DNA of 58,934 nucleotides from Kitasatospora sp. DSM 101779 (GTDB lineage: Bacteria; Actinomycetota; Actinomycetes; Streptomycetales; Streptomycetaceae), in NCBI RefSeq assembly GCF_025655475.1, contig NZ_JAHTIK010000001.1, positions 1,931,624 to 1,990,557 of the forward strand, read 5' to 3'. Under the pieces are notes generated by a model. It was not told the DNA's origin. It ran no database searches and was given only the letters and a program-made list of their open reading frames with translations. The position numbers and the translations under genes were made by a program. The stretch's first letter is position 1. Every line of letters begins with the position of its first letter. Below, piece by piece: positions 34,148 through 41,404 of the stretch.

Positions 34148-34672
34148 GTGACCAATGAATCCACCGCTGCGACCACGGACCCCGGGGCGCTCGAGACCCT
34201 GGCGGCGGCACCGGCCGCCGAACTGCGGGAGACGCTGCTGGAGATCTGCTCCAGCCCCCGCTGGGCCGAGGCGGTCGCGGCCGCCCGACCGTGGCGGGAC
34301 CGCACGGCCCTGCTCGACGCCAACGCCGCCGCCATGGCCGCCCTCGACACCGGGGACCTCGCCGACGCGATGGCCGGACACGCCCGGATCGGCACGCCGA
34401 AGACCGGCGACGCCACCTCCGAGCGCGAGCAGGCCGGCATCCGGGGAGCCGACAGCGCGCTCCTCGACGACCTGCGCGAGGCCAACGCCGCCTACGAGGC
34501 GAAGTTCGGCCACGTGTTCCTGATCTGCGCGACCGGCCGCACGGCCGCGACCATGCTCGCCTCGCTGCGCGAGCGCTACCCCAACGACGCCGCCACCGAG
34601 AGCGAGATCGTCCGCGGCGAGCTTCGCAAGATCAACGACATCCGCATCAACCGGCTGCTCGACGGGACCTAG
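34148..34672 (+). CDS. uraD: OHCU decarboxylase
   Basis: 174 residues. It decarboxylates 2-oxo-4-hydroxy-4-carboxy-5-ureidoimidazoline to S-allantoin. Motifs: LLEICSSPRWAEAVAAARPW, catalytic-type His in GHARIGTPK, SEREQAGI, and FGHVFLICATGRTAATML with RYPNDAATESEIVRGELRKI. The start GTG at 34148 follows AGGAGG at the right distance; the frame is open further upstream but crosses the promoter. First gene of uraD-uraH-uricase. Confidence 0.93.
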   Translation: MTNESTAATTDPGALETLAAAPAAELRETLLEICSSPRWAEAVAAARPWRDRTALLDANAAAMAALDTGDLADAMAGHARIGTPKTGDATSEREQAGIRGADSALLDDLREANAAYEAKFGHVFLICATGRTAATMLASLRERYPNDAATESEIVRGELRKINDIRINRLLDGT

Positions 34673-34719
34673 ACTCCGACGGTCAGTCAATTCCTGCCAT
34701 CAGTAAGGTCTTTCAACCC

Positions 34720-35055
34720 ATGACTGGCATCTCCACGCATGTGCTCGACACCAGCCTCGGCCGCCCGGCCGAGGGCGTTCCGGTCGAGCTGGCACTGCAC
34801 ACCGAGGGTGGTTGGAAGGTGCTCGGCACCTCCGCCACGGACTCCGACGGCCGGGCCAAGGACCTGCCGGCCGTGGAGGCGGGCTCGGTCGTCCGGCTGC
34901 TCTTCGACACCACCGCGTACTACGCGGCCCGGGGCGAGGCGGCGCCGTTCTTCCCCGAGGTATCGATCGTCTTCACGGTCGCGCCCGCGCAGCACCACTA
35001 CCACGTGCCGTTGCTGCTCAACCCGTTCGGCTACTCGGTCTACCGCGGAAGCTAG
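34720..35055 (+). CDS. uraH: 5-hydroxyisourate hydrolase (transthyretin-like)
   Basis: 111 residues. Starts ISTHVLDTSLGRPAEGVPVEL, has a central TDSDGRAKDLPA, and ends in the diagnostic YRGS C-terminus (FGYSVYRGS) that separates the hydrolase from true transthyretin. It converts 5-hydroxyisourate to OHCU. It lies 47 bp after uraD and 31 bp before uricase. Confidence 0.95.
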   Translation: MTGISTHVLDTSLGRPAEGVPVELALHTEGGWKVLGTSATDSDGRAKDLPAVEAGSVVRLLFDTTAYYAARGEAAPFFPEVSIVFTVAPAQHHYHVPLLLNPFGYSVYRGS

Positions 35056-35086
35056 TAGACCGACCTGGAAGCTTAGGAGCCATGCC

Positions 35087-36007
35087 ATGGCCCATGTGCT
35101 CGGTCAGAACCAGTACGGCAAGGCGGAGAACCGCATCGTGCGGGTCTACCGCGACTCCACCCGGCACGAGATCAAGGACCTGAACGTCTCGGTCTCCCTG
35201 CAGGGCGAGTTCGAGGACGTCCACCTCACCGGCTCCAACGCCAACTGCCTGCCCACCGACACGACGAAGAACACCGTCTACGCCTTCGCCAAGGAGTACG
35301 GCATCGAGTCGGCGGAGGCCTTCGGCATCACACTGGCCCGCCACTTCGTCGAGAACACCGAGCGCGGCGTGGTGCACAGCGCCCGCATCCGCATCGAGGA
35401 GTACACCTGGGACCGCATCCGGACCCCGGACAGCTCCGCCCGCTTCATCGGCTCCGAGGAGGTCGGCCACTCCTTCGTCCGCAACGGCCAGGAGGTACGC
35501 ACCTCCGAGATCGTGTTCGACGGCGAGTCCGTCCAGGTGATCTCCGGGCTCAAGGACCTGGTCGTGATGAACACGACCAACTCGGAGTTCTGGGGCTACA
35601 TCAAGGACAAGTACACCACCCTCCAGGAGGCCTACGACCGCATCCTGGCCACCCAGGTGACGGCCCGCTGGAAGTACGGCTACACCGGCCGCGACGACGA
35701 GCCCCAGCCGAACTGGAACCGCTCGTACAACCACGTGAAGCGCCACCTGCTGGAGGCCTTCGCCGAGACGTACTCCTACTCGCTGCAGCAGACCCTGCAC
35801 GCGATGGGCACCCGGGTGCTGAACAACCGCGCCGAGGTGGACGAGGTCCGCCTGGAGCTCCCCAACAAGCACCACTTCCTCGTCGACCTGGAGCCCTTCG
35901 GCCTCAAGAACGAGAACGAGGTTTACTACGCCGCCGACCGGATGTACGGCCTGATCGAGGGCACCGTCCACCGCGAGGGCGTCGTCCCGGTCATACCCGT
36001 CGCCTGA
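35087..36007 (+). CDS. Urate oxidase (factor-independent urate hydroxylase)
   Basis: 306 residues. Oxidises urate to 5-hydroxyisourate with release of H2O2. Two T-fold domains: the first with QNQYGKAENRIVRVYRD and LPTDTTKNTVYAFAKEYGI (catalytic Thr/Lys region), the second with SYNHVKRHLLEAFAETYSYSLQQTL and LPNKHHFLVDLEPFGLKN. The ATG at 35087 with upstream TTAGGAGCC is chosen; an out-of-frame ATG lies 5 bp earlier. The C-terminus lacks a peroxisomal-type signal, as expected in bacteria. Confidence 0.96.
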   Translation: MAHVLGQNQYGKAENRIVRVYRDSTRHEIKDLNVSVSLQGEFEDVHLTGSNANCLPTDTTKNTVYAFAKEYGIESAEAFGITLARHFVENTERGVVHSARIRIEEYTWDRIRTPDSSARFIGSEEVGHSFVRNGQEVRTSEIVFDGESVQVISGLKDLVVMNTTNSEFWGYIKDKYTTLQEAYDRILATQVTARWKYGYTGRDDEPQPNWNRSYNHVKRHLLEAFAETYSYSLQQTLHAMGTRVLNNRAEVDEVRLELPNKHHFLVDLEPFGLKNENEVYYAADRMYGLIEGTVHREGVVPVIPVA

Positions 36008-36160
36008 CCGGACCGGCACCCGCACGCCACGGGCCGGACGGCGCCGCCGCGGGGCCCCTGTGCTTCCCCGCGGCGGCACCCGCACCCGTCCCGCCCGGCC
36101 CGCTCCACCTGCCGCCCCGCCCGCGGCACACCCCCAGCCCTCGCCCCCTAGGAGTTCGCC

Positions 36161-37543
36161 ATGGCAGTCCAGCCCCCGCCCGCCGACCAGCGGATCGTGA
36201 TCGAGAACGTCGCGATCGCGACGGTGGACGCAGACGACACCGAGCACGCCCGCGGCCACGTGGTGATCCTCGGCAACCGCATCGAGTCGGTCGGCAACGG
36301 CCCCGCCCCGCAGTGGCTGGACAACGTGGTGCGCCGGATCAACGGCGAGGGCCACCTGGTCACCCCGGGCCTGGTCAACACCCACCACCACTTCTACCAG
36401 TGGATCACCCGCGGCCTCGCCCAGGACAGCATCCTCTTCGACTGGCTGGTCGCCCTCTACCCGACCTGGGCCCGGATCGACGAGAAGCTGGTGCACGCCG
36501 CCACCCAGGGCTCGGCCGCCGCCCTGCTCAAGTCCGGCTGCACCACCGCCTCCGACCACCACTACGTCTTCCCGCAGGGCGGCGGCGACGTGCTCGGCGC
36601 CTCGATCGAGGGCGTGCAGGAGCTCGGCCTGCGCTTCACCGCGCTGCGCGGCTCGATGGACCGCAGCAAGAAGGACGGCGGCCTGCCGCCGGACCACGCG
36701 GTGGAGCGGACCGAGGACATCCTGATCGCCTCCGAGGCCGCCGTCGACAGGTGGCACGACGCCTCCTTCGGCTCCATGCTGCACGTGGCGATCGCCCCGT
36801 GCTCACCCTTCTCGGTCTCCACCGAGCTGCTCAAGCAGTCCGCCGAGCTGGCCCGCCGCAAGGGCGTCCGGCTGCACACCCACGGCTCGGAGACGGCCGA
36901 GGAGGAGCAGTTCTGCAAGGAGCTGTTCGGCATGGGCCCGACCGACTACTTCGAGTCCACCGGCTGGCTCGGCGAGGACGTGTGGATGGCGCACTGCGTC
37001 CACATGAACGACTCCGACATCGCCAAGTTCGCCGAGACCGGCACCGGCGTCGCGCACTGCCCGTCCTCCAACGCCCGCCTGGCGGCCGGCATCGCCCGCG
37101 TCCCGGACATGCTGAAGGCCGGCGTGCCGGTGGGCCTCGGCGTCGACGGCACCGCCTCCAACGAGTCCGGCGAGCTCGGCACCGAACTGCGCAACGCGCT
37201 GCTGATCAACCGCCTGCACGGCCGCCCCGACGCGCTGACGGCACGCCAGGCACTGCGCCTGGGCACCATGGGCGGCGCCCGGGTGCTCGGCCGGCACAAC
37301 GAGATCGGCTCCATCGAGCCCGGCAAGCTCGCCGACCTGGCGCTCTGGAAGATCGACGGCATCATGCACTCCTCGATCGCCGACCCGGTGGCCGCGCTCA
37401 CCATGGGCGCCCTGCCGCCGCTGGCGGTGCTGTTCGTCAACGGCAACGCCGTCGTCGAGAAGGGCGTGCTCACCACCGTCGACGAGGACCGGATCGCGCT
37501 GGCCTGCGCCCGCGCCGCGAAGGAGCTCGCCTCCCGCGTCTGA
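36161..37543 (+). CDS. 8-oxoguanine deaminase / guanine-deaminase-like amidohydrolase
   Basis: 460 residues, AtzB/TrzN/SsnA-like metal-dependent hydrolase. Metal motifs: VNTHHHFYQW (near residue 74), HTHGSETAEEE (near 228), HCVHMND and LGVDGTASNESG (Asp near 328). The run LAQDSILFDWLVALYPTWARID is typical of 8-oxoguanine deaminases. In this context it would deaminate guanine or 8-oxoguanine to xanthine or urate, feeding xanthine dehydrogenase and uricase. AtzB-like substrates are a less likely alternative. Closed by two strong terminators. Confidence 0.85.
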   Translation: MAVQPPPADQRIVIENVAIATVDADDTEHARGHVVILGNRIESVGNGPAPQWLDNVVRRINGEGHLVTPGLVNTHHHFYQWITRGLAQDSILFDWLVALYPTWARIDEKLVHAATQGSAAALLKSGCTTASDHHYVFPQGGGDVLGASIEGVQELGLRFTALRGSMDRSKKDGGLPPDHAVERTEDILIASEAAVDRWHDASFGSMLHVAIAPCSPFSVSTELLKQSAELARRKGVRLHTHGSETAEEEQFCKELFGMGPTDYFESTGWLGEDVWMAHCVHMNDSDIAKFAETGTGVAHCPSSNARLAAGIARVPDMLKAGVPVGLGVDGTASNESGELGTELRNALLINRLHGRPDALTARQALRLGTMGGARVLGRHNEIGSIEPGKLADLALWKIDGIMHSSIADPVAALTMGALPPLAVLFVNGNAVVEKGVLTTVDEDRIALACARAAKELASRV

Positions 37544-37634
37544 TCCCCCGCACTCCGGGCCGTACCAGGGACGGTACGCCACCCGGACTCCGTGACCCCC
37601 GGTCGGCCCGCAGCGGGCCGGAGGCCGTACGGAG

Positions 37635-37673
37635 CGCAGCCCCCGGACCCACGGCGAGGGTCCGGGGGCTGCG
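37635..37673 (+). terminator. First of two tandem terminators
   Basis: 16-bp perfect arms (37635-37650 and 37658-37673) with a 7-nt loop, about 90 bp after the deaminase stop. Confidence 0.75.
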
Positions 37674-37698
37674 GCGTTCCCGGGCCGGCTTCCGCCCG

Positions 37699-37751
37699 CG
37701 AACGGTCGATGGCCCCGCAGGAGACGCTCCTGCGGGGCCATCGACCGTTCG
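37699..37751. terminator. 25-bp perfect-stem bidirectional terminator
   Basis: Arms 37699-37723 and 37727-37751 pair without mismatch over 25 bp around a 3-nt ACG loop. It lies between the convergent deaminase and AH_C-like genes, ending 12 bp before the latter's stop codon. Confidence 0.88.
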
Positions 37752-37763
37752 GGCGGGGCCCGG

Positions 37764-38150
37764 TCAGGCGGTACGGCCGAGGGTGGCCAGGTACGCCCGC
37801 CAGCCGCCGTGGGCGGTGATCTCGCGGTGCACCCCGCGCTCGAGTTCACCCCGGCGCAGCACCATGGACAGGCACGGCGTGCCGTCGGCGAGGGCGATCA
37901 CGCCGAGCTCCAACTCCGGTGGCTCGCCCGGCAGGACGGCGTCCCGCAGGTGCTCCAGCGGCAGGTCGTAGAGCTCGCCCTCGATCGCCGCGCTGCCGCC
38001 CGGGTCGGGCAGCAGGCCGGGGCAGACGTCGCGGACTGAGAAGAAGCGGTGGCCGGGTGCGGTGCGCACCGGGCCGACCAGGTACTCGGCGACCAGCGGA
38101 TGGAACGGGCCGCCGGTCATCGCCTGGCCGTTGAAGAAGATGAGCGCCAT
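37764..38150 (-). CDS. Standalone allophanate-hydrolase C-terminal-like (GGCT-fold) protein
   Basis: 128 residues. The start MALIFFNGQAMTGGPFHPLV, then RTAPGHRFFSVRDVCPGLLPD, EGELYDLPLEHLRDAVLPGEPPELELGVI and SMVLRRGELERG follow the C-terminal domain of allophanate hydrolase (AH_C), a gamma-glutamylcyclotransferase-like fold, but without the amidase domain. AH_C acts on N-carboxycarbamate in full-length enzymes. Here the domain stands alone inside the ureide island, downstream of malate synthase on the same strand. It may act on a ureide or carbamoyl intermediate; the role is unknown. Confidence 0.75.
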   Translation of the reverse strand: MALIFFNGQAMTGGPFHPLVAEYLVGPVRTAPGHRFFSVRDVCPGLLPDPGGSAAIEGELYDLPLEHLRDAVLPGEPPELELGVIALADGTPCLSMVLRRGELERGVHREITAHGGWRAYLATLGRTA

Positions 38151-38174
38151 GGGGGAAGAGCCTCCGAAAACGGG

Positions 38175-38222
38175 CGTTCCGTACGGCTCCCGGCGCCGGG
38201 GCGGCGGGAGCCGTACGGAACG
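38175..38222 (-). terminator. 18-bp stem after malate synthase
   Basis: Perfect 18-bp arms 38175-38192 and 38205-38222 with a 12-nt loop, between the malate synthase stop and the AH_C-like gene start. It may terminate, or reduce read-through into, the downstream gene. Confidence 0.8.
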
Positions 38223-38291
38223 GTGAAATGCGGCGGGCGAGTTCGACGACCTGGAGGGCGTCGGGCCCCTCGCCCGGCGGATAGGTTGGGG

Positions 38292-39944
38292 TCAGTCGAG
38301 CAGGGGCAGTGCCGGCAGGGTGAGGAAGTCGACGAACTCCTCGGCCAGGGCGACCTGTTCGAAGAGCCGGGCGGCCTCCGTCCAGCGTCCGGCGGCGTAG
38401 GCGGCGTCGCCCAGCTCTGAGCGCAGTTCGGCGAGTTCCTCGGCCACGAGCCGGCGGACGAGCTCCGCGGTGGCCTTCTCGCCGGTGTCGGCGAGGACGA
38501 CGCCGTTGTTGATCCACTGCCAGATCTGCGAGCGGGAGATCTCGGCAGTGGCGGCGTCCTCCATCATGTTGAAGATGCCGACCGCGCCGAGGCCGCGCAG
38601 CCAGGCCTCGATGTAGCGGACGCCGACCTGGACGGCGTTGTGCAGGCCGGCGCGGGTGCAGCTGCCGCCGGCGCCGGCGATGTCGAGCAGCTGCTCGGCG
38701 GTGACGGGCTCGGGCGAGCCGGGCGAGGACTTCTGGTTCGGGCGGTCGCCGAGCACCGCGTCGAAGCTGGCCCGGGCGACCGGGACGAGGTCCGGGTGGG
38801 CGACCCAGGAGCCGTCGAAGCCGCCGGCGGCCTCGCGGTCCTTGTCGGCCTTGACCTTCACCAGGGCGGCCGCGTTGACCTCCGGGTCCTTGCGGGAGGG
38901 GATGAAGGCGGCCATGCCGCCGATCGCGTGGGCGCCCCGGCGGTGGCAGGTCTGCACCAGCAGGCGGGTGTAGGCGGCCATGAACGGCGAGGCCATGGTG
39001 ACGGTGTTGCGGTCCGGCAGGATGTAGTGGTCGCCGGCGTCGCGGAAGTTCTTCACGATGGAGAACAGGTAGTCCCAGCGGCCCGCGTTGAGCCCGGCGG
39101 CGTGGTCCCGCAGCTCGTGGAGGATCTCCTCCATCTCGAAGGCCGCGGTGATGGTCTCGATCAGGACGGTGGCGCGGATGGTGCCGTACGGGATGCCGAG
39201 TTCGGCCTGGGCGTGGGTGAAGACGTCGTTCCACAGCCGTGCTTCGAGGTGGCTCTCGGTCTTCGGCAGGTAGAAGTAGGGCCCGGAGTTGGGGTCCTCG
39301 GCGCCGCGGGCGATCAGGCGGGCGGCGTTGTGGAAGAAGTACAGGCCGAAGTCGAACAGCCCGCCGGAGACCGGTGCGCCGTCCACCAGCAGGTGGGTCT
39401 CGTCGAGGTGCCAACCGCGCGGGCGGACCACGACGGTGGCGAGTTCGGCGGCGGGCTTCAGGGTGTACGCCTTGCCGGCCGGGGAGGTGAAGTCGATCCG
39501 GCCCTCGAAGGCGTCGACCAGGTTGACCTGGCCGGAGACCACGTTCTCCCAGGTGGGCGAGGTGGCGTCCTCGAAGTCGGCGAGCCAGACCTTCGCACCG
39601 GAGTTGAGCGCGTTGATCACCATCTTGCGGTCGGTCGGGCCGGTGATCTCGACCCGGCGGTCCCGGAGCGCGAGCGGGGCCTCGGCGACCTGCCAGTCTC
39701 CGGCGCGGACGTCGGCGGTCTCGGGGAGGAAGTCGAGCGTGCCGGCCGCGGCGATCTCGGCGCGGCGGGTCTTCCGTCGGGCGAGGAGCTCCTGGCGGCG
39801 GCCTTCGAAGGCACGGTGGAGCCCGACGACGAAGGAGACGGCCTCCGGCGTGAGCACCTCCTCGGCGCGGGCGACGCGCGGACCGGCGACCGTGACGACC
39901 GGGGCGGCGGACGACGCGCCGGCGGATCCCTGATCTGCAGCCAT
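38292..39944 (-). CDS. aceB: Malate synthase A
   Basis: 550 residues. Condenses glyoxylate and acetyl-CoA to malate. Motifs: DRKMVINALNSGAKVWLADFEDA, the acetyl-CoA/glyoxylate signature RDHAAGLNAGRWDYLFSIVK (around residue 265), MASPFMAAYTRLLVQTCHRRGAHAIGGMAAFIP and the C-terminal MMEDAATAEISRSQIWQW. In this island it uses glyoxylate from ureide breakdown. Its promoter carries two palindromic boxes shared with hyi, divergent from the IclR regulator. Confidence 0.95.
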   Translation of the reverse strand: MAADQGSAGASSAAPVVTVAGPRVARAEEVLTPEAVSFVVGLHRAFEGRRQELLARRKTRRAEIAAAGTLDFLPETADVRAGDWQVAEAPLALRDRRVEITGPTDRKMVINALNSGAKVWLADFEDATSPTWENVVSGQVNLVDAFEGRIDFTSPAGKAYTLKPAAELATVVVRPRGWHLDETHLLVDGAPVSGGLFDFGLYFFHNAARLIARGAEDPNSGPYFYLPKTESHLEARLWNDVFTHAQAELGIPYGTIRATVLIETITAAFEMEEILHELRDHAAGLNAGRWDYLFSIVKNFRDAGDHYILPDRNTVTMASPFMAAYTRLLVQTCHRRGAHAIGGMAAFIPSRKDPEVNAAALVKVKADKDREAAGGFDGSWVAHPDLVPVARASFDAVLGDRPNQKSSPGSPEPVTAEQLLDIAGAGGSCTRAGLHNAVQVGVRYIEAWLRGLGAVGIFNMMEDAATAEISRSQIWQWINNGVVLADTGEKATAELVRRLVAEELAELRSELGDAAYAAGRWTEAARLFEQVALAEEFVDFLTLPALPLLD

Positions 39945-40032
39945 GGGCAGGACACTCCTTGGACGGTTGAGCCAGCACTGGGGGTTCCGATGGGAACTCC
40001 CGAGATCCGGACCCCCCTGCGGGCGGGTTCCG

Positions 40033-40084
40033 TTCTGTACAGTGGAGCCTAGTTTCCGCGATACAGAATTTCAACGGTTTGTTG
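40033..40084 (-). promoter_or_regulatory. aceB promoter with paired TTC-N9-GAA boxes (likely AllR operators)
   Basis: Minus-strand TTGAAA (40074-40069), 17-bp spacer, TAGGCT (40051-40046). The 15-nt palindrome TTCCGCGATACAGAA (40054-40068) lies wholly inside the spacer; TTCTGTACAGTGGAG (40033-40047) overlaps the end of -10 and the start point. Centres are 21 bp apart, as at hyi. A CAACGG-TTTGTTG dyad lies at 40072-40084. Occupancy would block RNA polymerase, so repression by the adjacent IclR protein is the natural reading. Confidence 0.75.
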
Positions 40085-40133
40085 ATGTGATCGGCGGGAC
40101 TCTACTCCTCCCCCGAGAGCGAAGGGAACACCG

Positions 40134-40925
40134 GTGGCCAGCACCCCCGCCGCAGACCGGACAGGCACCGACCGCGCCGGCGGCGTGCAGTCCGTCGAAC
40201 GCGCCTTCCTCCTCCTCGAGGCACTGGCCGACGCCGGCGGCACGGCCGCGCTCAGCGAGCTGTCCGCCAGCTCCGGCCTGCCGATGCCGACGATCCACCG
40301 ACTCATCCGTACCCTCGTACAGCAGGGATATGTCCGGCAGGACACCGCCCGTCGGTACACGCTCGGTCCGCGGCTGATCCGGCTCGGCGAGACGGCCGGC
40401 CGACTGCTGGGCAGTTGGGCCCGCCCGTACCTCGCGGAACTGATGGAGGCCACCGGCGAGACGGCGAACCTCGCCGTCCTGGAGGGCGGCGAGGTGGTGT
40501 ACGTGGGCCAGGTGCAGTCCCGGCGCTCGATGCGGATGTTCACCGAGGTGGGCCGCCGGGTGCAGCCGCACTGCACCGGTGTCGGCAAGGCCCTGCTGGC
40601 CCAACTCCCGGAGGAGGAGGCCCGCGCGATCCTCGGCAGCCGACCGCTGCAGGCGCACACCCCGTACACCCACACCGACCCGGCCGAGCTGCTGCGGCAC
40701 CTGGCGGCGGCCCGGGAGACCGGGTACGTGGTCGACGACCAGGAGCAGGAGATCGGCGTCCGCTGCATCGCGGTCGCCGTGCCCGGCGCACCGGCGCCCA
40801 CCGCACTCTCGGTGTCCGGCCCAGAGGCTCGGATCAGGGCGCTGGAGACGCAGGACGGCGAGGCCGCGCTGGTGCCGGTGATGCGACAGATCGCCGAGCG
40901 GCTCGGCCGGGTGCTGGCGCCCTGA
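40134..40925 (+). CDS. allR: IclR-family repressor, AllR-like
   Basis: 263 residues. Winged helix (about 20-80: VQSVERAFLLLEALADAGG, ALSELSASSGLPMPTIHRLIRTLVQQGYV) and effector domain (about 95-255) with the signature HCTGVGKALLAQLP near 150 and IAVAVP near 222. It is divergent from malate synthase and lies beside the allantoin genes. A related regulator in S. coelicolor, AllR, controls allantoin utilisation, which fits this position. The GTG at 40134 follows GAAGGGA. Paired palindromes in the shared upstream region make autoregulation likely. Confidence 0.85.
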   Translation: MASTPAADRTGTDRAGGVQSVERAFLLLEALADAGGTAALSELSASSGLPMPTIHRLIRTLVQQGYVRQDTARRYTLGPRLIRLGETAGRLLGSWARPYLAELMEATGETANLAVLEGGEVVYVGQVQSRRSMRMFTEVGRRVQPHCTGVGKALLAQLPEEEARAILGSRPLQAHTPYTHTDPAELLRHLAAARETGYVVDDQEQEIGVRCIAVAVPGAPAPTALSVSGPEARIRALETQDGEAALVPVMRQIAERLGRVLAP

Positions 40926-40940
40926 CGGGACGCCAGCACC
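40910..40940. terminator. Hairpin overlapping the allR stop
   Basis: GGTGCTGGCG (40910-40919) and CGCCAGCACC (40931-40940) with an 11-nt loop lie between the convergent allR and ABM-domain genes. Confidence 0.6.
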
Positions 40941-40958
40941 CGTGGCCGGAAGGGGGGT

Positions 40959-41270
40959 TCAGTGCAGACTGAGCTCCCCGACCTGCGCGATCACCACCTC
41001 GTGCACGGTGAGTTCCGGCTCCGTTCCCACCAGCCGGAAGATCCGCGGCGCGGCCGGGCGCTCCGGCGCGTTGCGGACGGCCTCCAGGGCCGCCATGTCC
41101 CGCCACAGGCTCTGCACCCGCCAATGACCGGCCGGTCCGCGGAGCAGTTCGGTGCGGACGAGACCCTCCGGCAGCGGTCCCGACACCAGTTCGCGATACA
41201 GGGCCACCAACTCGGCCTCGCGCTCCGGCGCGACCACCGCGCCGACCTCACTCAGAACCTGTTCGGTCAT
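40959..41270 (-). CDS. Antibiotic-biosynthesis-monooxygenase (ABM) domain protein
   Basis: 103 residues. Single dimeric alpha/beta barrel of the ABM type: PEREAELVALYRELVSGPLPEGLVRTELLRG, WRVQSLWRDMAALEAVRNA and a terminal VHEVVIAQVGEL. Such proteins can be cofactor-free oxygenases or heme/quinone binders; many are uncharacterised. The ATG at 41270 follows GGAGGTGA; the frame upstream of it is not coding-like. No operon partner points to a substrate. Confidence 0.78.
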   Translation of the reverse strand: MTEQVLSEVGAVVAPEREAELVALYRELVSGPLPEGLVRTELLRGPAGHWRVQSLWRDMAALEAVRNAPERPAAPRIFRLVGTEPELTVHEVVIAQVGELSLH

Positions 41271-41404
41271 GGCACTCACCTCCGGATCTCCAACGTACGC
41301 CGAGAGCGGCCGGTCCGCGCAGCCGCCGAACGGGGGCTCTTCGCCACACACTTGGCGTGTCCGCGCAGTCACCTTCGGCAATCACGCCCGCCCGGGCGGA
41401 CGGC

